A DNA stretch of 7,800 bases, from the NCBI GenBank assembly GCA_026389975.1, contig JAPLGV010000376.1, forward strand, positions 1 to 7,800. The letters run 5' to 3'. The notes below the pieces were generated by a model, which was given only the letters and a program-made list of their open reading frames with translations, ran no database searches and was not told the DNA's origin. Position numbers and translations under genes: made by a program. This document shows, one piece after another, positions 1-4,953 of the stretch (positions within the stretch are counted from its first letter, which is position 1; each line of letters opens with the position of its first letter). This DNA comes from Chloroflexota bacterium. GTDB lineage: Bacteria > Chloroflexota > Anaerolineae > Anaerolineales > Villigracilaceae.

Positions 1-213
1 CGCTACCAGGATGTTATCAACCTGGCGGATAAGACCGAGGCGACCCTCTTCTCTCACCGCGTTCTCGAAGAGACCCTCTATTGGCGCGCCCTGGCTGAAG
101 CCGACCTCGGCTACTACGACAAAGCCTACGAAGATATGCGCCAAGCCGTCCATTACCATCCCGGCTTCCAGCCTGCTCTGGATGTACTGGCGCAATGGGG
201 TATCGCCCCATAA
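1..213 (+). CDS. C-terminal end of a TPR-repeat protein (partial)
   Basis: Frame 1 is open from the window edge to TAA at 211-213 and gives the last 70 residues of a protein that starts outside. Visible residues 24-57 fit one tetratricopeptide repeat, with the helix-turn-helix spacing of the family (YWRALAEADLGYYDKA, then an AV..HPGF.PAL ending). The C-terminus is ALDVLAQWGIAP. TPRs are protein-protein interaction scaffolds, so the catalytic part, if any, lies upstream. Tails of this kind occur on large Chloroflexota proteins that carry a C39-like peptidase domain, but nothing here proves that. The stop is one base before the ATG of the next gene, so the two are probably translationally coupled. 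A 6-bp hairpin (ATGGGG, loop TATCG, CCCCAT, 195-211) sits on the junction. Confidence 0.7.
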   Translation, partial: RYQDVINLADKTEATLFSHRVLEETLYWRALAEADLGYYDKAYEDMRQAVHYHPGFQPALDVLAQWGIAP

Positions 214-214
214 T

Positions 215-1423
215 ATGAAAGTTCTGCATTTTGCCGACGCGCACATCGATATGGCCAACTATGGCCGCCACGACCTTGAAACGGGCCTCCCGTTGCGCGT
301 GCTGGATTTCCTCAAATCCCTCGACGCCATCATCGAGGCCGCGATTGCCGAAAAAGTGGACCTGGTCATCTTTGCCGGGGACGCCTACAGGGACCGCACC
401 CCGGCCCCCACTTTCCAGCGAGAATGGGGTAAACGCATCATCCGTCTCTCGAAGGCGGGCATCCGGACCCTGCTGCTGGTCGGCAACCACGACCTTTCCC
501 CTGCCCTGGGCCGCGCCAACGCCATCCAGGAATTCGAAACGCTCGACATTCCCCACGTTACGGTGCTGGCCAAACCACAATTCCTCTCCGCAGACGAACT
601 CGGCCTGCCCGTCCAGGTGATCGCCATCCCGTGGGTCTCGCGCTCCGGGCTGATGGCCGCCACGGATGCCGGCCCGGACGAAGTATTCACAAACATCGAG
701 GAACGGCTCACCGAACTCGTCAACATGTGGCTGGAAAAAGCGGATCCGGCCATCCCCGTCATCTTGACCGCCCACGCCTCCGTCCAGGGGGCAAAATTCG
801 GCTCGGAGCGGACCGTCATGCTGGGAGCGGACCTGGTTCTGCCCGGCTCGCTCGTGCGTGACTCGCGGCTGGATTACGTGGCGCTCGGCCATATCCACAA
901 ACCGCAGGACCTCAATGAGAACGCCCATCCCCCGGTCATTTATCCCGGCTCCATCGAGCGCGTTGACTTCGGCGAGGCGGGCGATGACAAGTTTTTCGTC
1001 ATTGCCGATATAACGCGTGGCAAGACCAGGGTCCAGTGGCGCAAGCTGGAGAATATCCGTCCGTTCATTGACCGGCGCATCAAACTCGAGTCTGCCGAAA
1101 ACGTGACCGAGACACTCAAGTCCGCCTTACCAACAGCGGAAGTATTGGACGGGGCCATAGTCCGCCTGACGGTGGACTACACCCGCGAGTGGGACACTTT
1201 GATTGACGAGCCGGCCCTGCGTCGTTATGCCGAAGCCGCGTTTGAGTTTCATCTCATCAAACACCCCCAAATCGAAGCCCGCATACGCCTGCCTGCCAAC
1301 CAGACGGTGAGCAGTCTTAGCCCGCTGGAACTGCTTGACCAGTACTGGCGCGCCAGTCACGCCAAAGACAACGAGACAGACACTCTCCAAAAAATGGCAA
1401 AAGAAATCATCGAAGAGGAGTAG
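215..1423 (+). CDS. sbcD: SbcD/Mre11-type metallophosphoesterase (DNA repair exonuclease subunit D)
   Basis: This 402-residue protein is of the calcineurin-like phosphoesterase superfamily, SbcD/Mre11 branch. In this family a two-metal (Mn) centre cleaves DNA ends and hairpins, normally in complex with the SbcC/Rad50 ATPase. The metal-binding motifs are all present and in order: DAH at residues 8-10, GDAYRDR at 55-61, GNHD at 90-93, the lone His in TAHAS (H187) and GHIH at 225-228. The YPGSIERVDFGE stretch that follows is the usual SbcD signature closing the nuclease domain. The remaining 150 or so residues would be the capping and C-terminal region. The start at 215 is chosen because homology begins at MKVLHFADAH and the upstream gene ends at 213. 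Reading further upstream only translates the TPR gene out of frame. No Shine-Dalgarno sits at the usual distance, so coupling to the upstream stop is likely. No sbcC lies on either side within the window, which is unusual for this family. Confidence 0.82.
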   Translation: MKVLHFADAHIDMANYGRHDLETGLPLRVLDFLKSLDAIIEAAIAEKVDLVIFAGDAYRDRTPAPTFQREWGKRIIRLSKAGIRTLLLVGNHDLSPALGRANAIQEFETLDIPHVTVLAKPQFLSADELGLPVQVIAIPWVSRSGLMAATDAGPDEVFTNIEERLTELVNMWLEKADPAIPVILTAHASVQGAKFGSERTVMLGADLVLPGSLVRDSRLDYVALGHIHKPQDLNENAHPPVIYPGSIERVDFGEAGDDKFFVIADITRGKTRVQWRKLENIRPFIDRRIKLESAENVTETLKSALPTAEVLDGAIVRLTVDYTREWDTLIDEPALRRYAEAAFEFHLIKHPQIEARIRLPANQTVSSLSPLELLDQYWRASHAKDNETDTLQKMAKEIIEEE

Positions 1424-1424
1424 G

Positions 1425-1441
1425 GGCGGACACCGTCCGCC
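1425..1441 (+). other. GC-rich intercistronic hairpin
   Basis: GGCGGAC, loop ACC, GTCCGCC is a perfect 7-bp stem that begins two bases after the sbcD-like stop codon and ends six bases before the PIG-L start. It has no U-tract, so it is not a standard terminator. It occupies the place where a Shine-Dalgarno would normally be, and none is seen there. It may tune translation or mRNA stability of the downstream gene. That role is inference. Confidence 0.5.
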
Positions 1442-1447
1442 AAAATC

Positions 1448-2176
1448 ATGGGCTGGATTTACGTTTCCCCCCACTTTGACGATGCCGTGCTCTCCTGCGG
1501 CGGCCTGATCTGGGAACAGACTCAAAAAGGAATACCCGTTGAAATCTGGACGGTCTGCGCCGGAGACGCGCCGCCCGGTCCGCTTTCCAGGATGGCAAAG
1601 GAAATCCACAAAGAGTGGGGCACGGGCACTGCAGAGGAAACTGTACTCCTGCGGCGAGGCGAGGACCGGGAAGCGGCTTCCTGCGTGGGAGCAGGCGTGT
1701 TCCACTTCGACACGCCGGACTGTATCTACCGGCGTTCCCCGCGAGGAATTCTGCTCTATACGGCGGGGGTCTTTACCCCCTGGAATCCGCTCGAAAAAGA
1801 TTTGCCCGAGGAGATCGCAGCCGCATTGACGGCCAAGCTCCTACCGGACGATGTGCTGGTCTGCCCGCTGGCAATCGGCGGGCACATTGACCACATGCTC
1901 ACGCGCCGGGCGGTCGAGAACCTGGGCCGCCCCCTGCTCTACTATGCCGACATTCCCTACTTGTTATACCGTCCAAAATCGCTCGCACCCGTCACTGCCG
2001 GATTAGCCGCTGAAATGCACCCGATATCAGGAGAGGGCCTGCGCGCCTGGCTGGCCGGGATCGCGGCCTACCGCTCCCAGATAACCATGCTCTTCAAGAC
2101 ACAGAGGAGGATGCGGGGGGCAATGTCCAGGTATTGGGAAAGCAGGCACGGGGTCCGGTTGTGGTTCGGCTCGTAG
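1448..2176 (+). CDS. PIG-L/LmbE-family deacetylase
   Basis: This 242-residue protein is of the PIG-L (LmbE-like) family, Zn-dependent enzymes that remove N-acetyl groups from GlcNAc-type substrates such as MshB and BshB targets. The N-terminal metal motif is SPHFDDAVLSCGG (residues 7-19, with H9 and D11/D12). The second motif is GHIDH (145-149, H146/D148/H149). Together they supply the His/Asp ligands of the family. The YYADIPY segment (165-171) and the late AAYRSQI (206-212) also match the usual fold. The first motif is the PHFDD variant, not the classical HPDDE, and this variant defines a subgroup whose substrate is generally not known. I therefore give no symbol. There is no signal peptide or TM segment. 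The gene is the last of the leftward operon. Its stop codon (TAG, 2174-2176) lies inside one copy of the 9-bp duplication made by the element immediately downstream. Confidence 0.85.
   Translation: MGWIYVSPHFDDAVLSCGGLIWEQTQKGIPVEIWTVCAGDAPPGPLSRMAKEIHKEWGTGTAEETVLLRRGEDREAASCVGAGVFHFDTPDCIYRRSPRGILLYTAGVFTPWNPLEKDLPEEIAAALTAKLLPDDVLVCPLAIGGHIDHMLTRRAVENLGRPLLYYADIPYLLYRPKSLAPVTAGLAAEMHPISGEGLRAWLAGIAAYRSQITMLFKTQRRMRGAMSRYWESRHGVRLWFGS
2168..2176 (+). repeat. Left copy of 9-bp target-site duplication
   Basis: GGCTCGTAG occurs here and again, perfectly, at 2421-2429, directly flanking the 244-bp element. This copy encodes Gly-Ser-stop, the last codons of the PIG-L gene. The insertion therefore left the coding sequence intact. 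Confidence 0.8.
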
Positions 2177-2420
2177 TTATGGAATTCTCAAGAATGGTTG
2201 ATAAAACCCGTTTTCCGTGTCGTTGCGAGGGATGGATGCTTTTTCCAGCCAGACACTTCCACCGCACTGCGTTCGGTGCAGTGCAGGTGAGCAACCTCCT
2301 ACGGTTGGGTGATTACTTACCCCTTCGGGGCACACATCGTCGGGCACACCTGCCTTGGCGGGCAGTGCCAGGGAAGAACGGCCTCCTTGCAAAGACACCC
2401 TCTTTCTTGAGAAAGCCATT
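2177..2420. mobile_element. MITE-like non-autonomous insertion (244 bp, 9-bp TSD)
   Basis: This is a non-coding element bounded by imperfect terminal inverted repeats. The sequence 2179-2194 (ATGGAATTCTCAAGAA) matches the reverse complement of 2404-2419 at 14 of 16 positions, including a perfect 10-bp core TTCTCAAGAA/TTCTTGAGAA. It is flanked by perfect 9-bp direct repeats GGCTCGTAG (2168-2176 and 2421-2429), the hallmark of transposition. It contains no transposase. The interior is full of short hairpins: GCACTGC/GCAGTGC (2264-2270 and 2278-2284), and GCAGGTG/CACCTGC (2283-2289 and 2347-2353). The latter pair encloses CAACC/GGTTG (2292-2307) and CCCC/GGGG (2320-2330). The stretch TGTCGTTGCGAGGG (2218-2231) resembles the dispersed TGTCATTGCGAGG-type intergenic repeats common in bacterial genomes. 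The parent IS family is unknown. A 9-bp duplication fits several families (for example IS1, IS4 and some IS5 members) and does not decide. Confidence 0.78.
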
Positions 2421-2429
2421 GGCTCGTAG
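2421..2429 (+). repeat. Right copy of 9-bp target-site duplication
   Basis: This is a perfect repeat of 2168-2176 (GGCTCGTAG) immediately after the right inverted repeat of the element. Joining the two copies restores a compact ancestral junction, in which the PIG-L stop lies about 35 bp upstream of the greA -10 box. Confidence 0.8.
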
Positions 2430-2454
2430 CCGAAAATCGCTTGATTTTCGACTA
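2427..2454 (+). other. Perfect inverted repeat overlapping the greA -35 region
   Basis: CGAAAATC (2431-2438), loop GCTT, GATTTTCG (2443-2450) is a perfect 8-bp stem. TAG/CTA extends it by three more pairs beyond one mismatch. No U-tract follows, so it is a weak terminator candidate at best. The right arm overlaps the -35-like TTGATT, so it could instead be an operator for a dimeric regulator of greA. It was probably the 3' end hairpin of the PIG-L transcript before the element inserted. Both roles are inferred. Confidence 0.45.
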
Positions 2455-2468
2455 GAATCATGTATAAT
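2441..2468 (+). promoter_or_regulatory. greA promoter (-35 TTGATT, -10 TATAAT)
   Basis: TTGATT at 2441-2446 and a perfect TATAAT at 2463-2468 are separated by 16 bp, a standard primary-sigma layout. Transcription should start near 2475 and leave a leader of about 68 nt before the greA ATG. The promoter lies wholly downstream of the inserted element, so greA expression should not depend on it. Confidence 0.7.
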
Positions 2469-2476
2469 AATGCCGG

Positions 2477-2528
2477 GTAGGGAATCCTACACAAGCCGCA
2501 TCTCTGTTACAGAGATGCTTGTATTTTC
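2477..2528 (+). promoter_or_regulatory. greA leader with two hairpins, possible attenuator
   Basis: The predicted leader folds into GTAGG/CCTAC (2477-2481 and 2486-2490, loop GAAT) and a perfect 9-bp hairpin GCATCTCTG-TTA-CAGAGATGC (2498-2518). The second hairpin is followed by TTGTATTTT (2519-2527) and then by the ribosome-binding site. A hairpin plus a U-rich tail between promoter and start codon is what an intrinsic attenuator looks like. E. coli greA is known to have a terminator in its leader that produces the GraL RNAs. A similar arrangement here is inference from shape only, as there is no sequence similarity claim. Confidence 0.45.
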
Positions 2529-2542
2529 TCAGGATGAATAAT

Positions 2543-3013
2543 ATGCCGACGACATTCTTGACCAAAGAAGGCTATTCAAAACTCGCCGACGAGCTTGAAT
2601 ATCTGCGCACCACCAAGCGGCTGGAAGTTGCCAACCGTCTCCATGAGGCTATGGAAGGTGGTGAGCTGATCGAGAATGCCGAATATGAAGCCGCCAAAAA
2701 CGAGCAGGCCTTCGTCGAGGGCCGTATCCAGGAATTGGAAATGATCCTGGCCTCGGCTCGCGTCATTGACGAAAAATCGAAGAAAGAAAAAGGCGATCTG
2801 GTGCAGGTCGGTTCAACCGTCACCATTAAAGAAGATGGGGGCAGCTCGGAGAAATACACCATCGTCGGCGTGGCGGAAGCCAACCCGCGCGAGGGGAAAA
2901 TCTCGAACGAGTCACCCATCGGCAAAGCCATTTTGAACCATCGCGCTGGAGAGGAAGTTAACGTCGAAGCACCCGGCGGCACGTTCAAAGTAAAAATCGT
3001 TAAGCTGGATTAG
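2543..3013 (+). CDS. greA: Transcription elongation factor GreA
   Basis: This 156-residue GreA (the family is usually about 158) rescues backtracked RNA polymerase by inserting its coiled coil into the secondary channel and stimulating transcript cleavage. Residues 1-75 form the N-terminal coiled coil. Its acidic tip reads GELIENAEYEAAK (40-52), with E41 and E44 at the places of the catalytic D41/E44 of E. coli GreA. E41 is a conservative change. Residues 80-156 form the FKBP-like domain, with the typical SPIGKAILNHRAGEEV (124-139) and APGG stretch. The start is set at ATG 2543 because AGGA at 2531-2534 lies 8 nt upstream. The in-frame ATG at 2534 would overlap that Shine-Dalgarno, and the TTG at 2519 lies in the leader hairpin. 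The gene has its own promoter and terminator and precedes lysS, a neighbourhood also seen in other phyla. Confidence 0.97.
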   Translation: MPTTFLTKEGYSKLADELEYLRTTKRLEVANRLHEAMEGGELIENAEYEAAKNEQAFVEGRIQELEMILASARVIDEKSKKEKGDLVQVGSTVTIKEDGGSSEKYTIVGVAEANPREGKISNESPIGKAILNHRAGEEVNVEAPGGTFKVKIVKLD

Positions 3014-3034
3014 GCCTGGGGTCAGCCCTTAATG

Positions 3035-3072
3035 GCCCCGCGCATCCTGTCTGGTGCGCGGGGCTTTTCGTT
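3035..3072 (+). terminator. Intrinsic terminator of greA
   Basis: GCCCCGCGCA (3035-3044) pairs perfectly with TGCGCGGGGC (3055-3064) around a 10-nt loop and is followed by TTTTCGTT. It begins 21 nt after the greA stop. This makes greA monocistronic, so lysS needs its own promoter. Confidence 0.9.
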
Positions 3073-3073
3073 G

Positions 3074-3079
3074 TAAAAT
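3074..3079 (+). promoter_or_regulatory. Likely lysS -10 box (TAAAAT)
   Basis: TAAAAT, preceded directly by TTG, ends 20 nt before the lysS ATG and directly follows the greA terminator. No good -35 can be found, because that position falls in the terminator stem. The predicted leader is only about 14 nt, just enough for the ribosome-binding site AGAAAGG at 3086-3092, which has a 7-nt spacer to the ATG. Confidence 0.5.
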
Positions 3080-3099
3080 TAAGTCAGAAAGGTTTCGCC

Positions 3100-4632
3100 A
3101 TGACCGAATATACCTCGCTTGAAAAAATCCGTCTCAAGAAAATTGAGGAACTCCGCAAGGAAGGCGTGGAGCCGTACCCCACGCGCGCCGAACGGACACA
3201 CACCTCCGCACAAGCAATCGCCGCCTTCGAAACCGCCGAAAAGGCTGCACCCGAAGGCCAGCCGCCAGTTGAGGTCAAGGCTACGCTGACCGGACGCATC
3301 CGCGCCGCACGCGCCATGGGCAAACTGACCTTCGCTCATATCGAAGACGGCGACGGGCGCATCCAGTTGTTCCTGCGGATGAACGAACTCGGCCAGGAGC
3401 GCGTGGACTGGTTCAATAAGATGCTGGATATTGGTGATTTCATCCAGGCTTCCGGCGTGATGTTCCGCACGCACACCGGCGAGGCAACGCTCCATGTTCA
3501 CGATTTCAAACTGCTGGCCAAGGCGGTCAGTCCCCTCCCGGCGGCAAAGGATGAGGTGACGGAAAGCGGCGAAACGGTCCGGCACGCTGCGCTGGAGGAC
3601 CCGGAGCTGCGCGCCCGTCAGCGCTATGCCGACCTGGCCGTCAATCCCGAGGTGCGCGAGACTTTCCGCAAACGGGCCGGTATCATCCATGCTCTGCGCG
3701 AGTTCTTGGATGACCATGGTTTCCTGGAAGTCGAGACGCCCATCCTGCAGCCTATCTACGGCGGAGCGGCGGCCAAACCGTTCACCACGCACCACAACCA
3801 GTTGAAACAGGATTTATTCCTGCGGATTTCCTTTGAACTCTACCTGAAACGCCTGCTGGTCGGCAACCTGGAGCGTGTCTACGAACTCGGGCGCGACTTC
3901 CGCAACGAGGGCGTCTCATTCAAACACAACCCGGAGTTCACCCAGTTGGAGTTTTACTGGGCCTACGCCGATTATCTCAAGGTGATGGAATTGACCGAGC
4001 AGATGGTTTCGGACGCCTGCCTAAAAGTAACTGGTGGCATGAAAATCATCTACCAGGGCCGCGAATTGGACTTCACGCCCCCCTGGCGGCGGCTGGCAAT
4101 GTGCGACGGCATCCTGGAGACCAGCGGCATTGACATCGCCAAACACCCCACAGCCAAATCGCTCTTCAAAGCGATTGCCGTCAAAGGCAAAACGCCCAAT
4201 CCGCAGGCCACCCGCGGTAAATTGATTGATTTCTTGTTGAGCGAGTTCCTGGAACCAACGCTTGTCCAGCCGACCTTCCTTTACGACTACCCGCGCGACA
4301 TCTCCCCGCTGGCGAAATCCAAGCCGGGTGATCCGTTAACCGTGGAACGCTTCGAGGGGTACGTGGCCGGGTTCGAACTCTGCAACGCTTTTACCGAACT
4401 CAACGACCCGCTTGACCAGGAACAGCGTTTCATCGAAATGGGCCGCGACTACACTGACGACGAAGAAGAAAAGCATCCAATGGACGAGGATTACCTGCGC
4501 GCCATGCGCTACGGAATGCCGCCCTGCGGAGGTTTCGGCATGGGCGTGGACCGGCTGGCGATGCTGTTGACCGACAAACACTCCATCCGCGAGGTGCTGT
4601 TGTTCCCGCACTTGCGCGAAACAGAAGAATAA
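3100..4632 (+). CDS. lysS: Lysyl-tRNA synthetase, class II
   Basis: This 510-residue cytoplasmic class II LysRS activates lysine with ATP and charges tRNA-Lys. Residues 1-55 are the N-terminal helix region. Residues 56-145 are the OB-fold anticodon-binding domain (VKATLTGRIRAARAMGKLTF, then DGDGRIQLFL). The catalytic core runs from about 175. Motif 1 is GFLEVETPILQPIYGGAAAKPF-like (207-228). Motif 2 is RDFRNEGVSFKHNPEFTQLE (265-284). Motif 3 is GGFGMGVDRLAMLL (477-490), followed by SIREVLLFPHLR. FELCNAFTELNDP (425-437) is the conserved LysRS segment before motif 3. All catalytic signatures are intact. The linker between OB-fold and core (about 145-172, SPLPAAKDEVTESGETVRHA) is somewhat longer than in E. 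coli LysRS. The start is supported by AGAAAGG at 3086-3092. No class I LysRS or PoxA-like confusion arises, because the OB domain is present. Confidence 0.97.
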   Translation: MTEYTSLEKIRLKKIEELRKEGVEPYPTRAERTHTSAQAIAAFETAEKAAPEGQPPVEVKATLTGRIRAARAMGKLTFAHIEDGDGRIQLFLRMNELGQERVDWFNKMLDIGDFIQASGVMFRTHTGEATLHVHDFKLLAKAVSPLPAAKDEVTESGETVRHAALEDPELRARQRYADLAVNPEVRETFRKRAGIIHALREFLDDHGFLEVETPILQPIYGGAAAKPFTTHHNQLKQDLFLRISFELYLKRLLVGNLERVYELGRDFRNEGVSFKHNPEFTQLEFYWAYADYLKVMELTEQMVSDACLKVTGGMKIIYQGRELDFTPPWRRLAMCDGILETSGIDIAKHPTAKSLFKAIAVKGKTPNPQATRGKLIDFLLSEFLEPTLVQPTFLYDYPRDISPLAKSKPGDPLTVERFEGYVAGFELCNAFTELNDPLDQEQRFIEMGRDYTDDEEEKHPMDEDYLRAMRYGMPPCGGFGMGVDRLAMLLTDKHSIREVLLFPHLRETEE

Positions 4633-4649
4633 AACCTTCATGCGATAAA

Positions 4650-4689
4650 AAATCGTCCCGGCAGAGATTGCCGGGACGATTTGTGTTTT
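4650..4689 (+). terminator. lysS terminator, possibly bidirectional
   Basis: AAATCGTCCCGGCA (4650-4663) pairs perfectly with TGCCGGGACGATTT (4669-4682) around loop GAGAT, a 14-bp stem. GTGTTTT follows on the + strand. On the - strand the same stem is followed by a T-run (the complement of GATAAAA upstream), so it could also stop transcripts from the converging diguanylate cyclase gene. Confidence 0.88.
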
Positions 4690-4743
4690 ACAGAATATTG
4701 CGTAAATATCTGAATCACAGGGTACTGCGCAAAGATGTGAACC
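4690..4743. repeat. Two degenerate copies of a 27-bp tandem repeat
   Basis: 4690-4716 (ACAGAATATTGCGTAAATAT...) and 4717-4743 (ACAGGGTACTGCGCAAAGAT...) align without gaps at about 20 of 27 positions. They lie directly downstream of the lysS terminator in an AT-rich stretch. The rest of the gap, to 4788, shows no gene, promoter or clear structure. The origin is unknown, and decay of an older repeat is possible. Confidence 0.4.
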
Positions 4744-4788
4744 CATATTGATGTGTATTCATGTATTTTGATCGTTCAAAGTTCACGT

Positions 4789-4794
4789 ATTTAT
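4789..4794 (+). repeat. Left copy of 6-bp target-site duplication
   Basis: ATTTAT occurs at 4789-4794 and again at 4917-4922, flanking the 122-bp inverted-repeat element. The last base of each copy could equally be counted as the first base of the inverted repeat, so the duplication is 4 to 6 bp. Confidence 0.55.
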
Positions 4795-4916
4795 GACTCT
4801 ACTGCAAAAACCATCTAAACACAAAGGTCACGAAGGGGCACGAAGGAAAAGCCTTTATCACTTATCCTTTGTGTACGTCGTGTCCTTCGTGTTAAAGACC
4901 TTTTTGCAGTGGACTC
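4795..4916. mobile_element. MITE-like element (122 bp) with long inverted repeats
   Basis: The two arms form one long imperfect hairpin. 4794-4836 matches the reverse complement of 4875-4917 at 31 of 43 positions without a gap. It includes a perfect ACTGCAAAAA (4801-4810) facing TTTTTGCAGT (4901-4910), and outer ends GACTC/GAGTC. Inside each arm is the degenerate phrase ACACAAAGG / CACGAAGG, repeated about every 10 bp. A direct repeat ATTTAT flanks it on both sides. It encodes nothing plausible: the frames crossing it give only the low-complexity HKGHEG-type translations expected from such repeats. Similar CACGAAGG/CACAAAGG intergenic elements are common in several bacterial phyla. It lies 37 bp beyond the stop of the converging cyclase gene and could fold into its mRNA 3' end. 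The transposase that moved it is unknown. Confidence 0.75.
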
Positions 4917-4922
4917 ATTTAT
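4917..4922 (+). repeat. Right copy of 6-bp target-site duplication
   Basis: ATTTAT repeats the sequence at 4789-4794 immediately after the right end of the 122-bp element. Confidence 0.55.
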
Positions 4923-4953
4923 ACAAGAAGCAGGTATCCCTTATGCTGGAATC

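Noticed and set aside
11..214. N-terminal extension of the SbcD-like frame back to position 11
   Set aside because: The extension is Ser/Pro/Arg-rich and overlaps the TPR gene in another frame. Family homology starts at 215.
2264..2353. tRNA or structured ncRNA in the hairpin-rich part of the 244-bp element
   Set aside because: No tRNA arms or T-loop consensus are present, and the hairpins are better explained as part of the mobile element.
2134..2541. Open frames on both strands across the 244-bp element
   Set aside because: They run over inverted repeats, a promoter and a leader hairpin, show no domain, and are typical of frames in GC-rich repeats.
4811..4890. CRISPR array from the repeated CACAAAGG/CACGAAGG phrases
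   Set aside because: Units are only 8-10 bp, have no spacers of constant length, and are arranged as inverted arms, not direct repeats.
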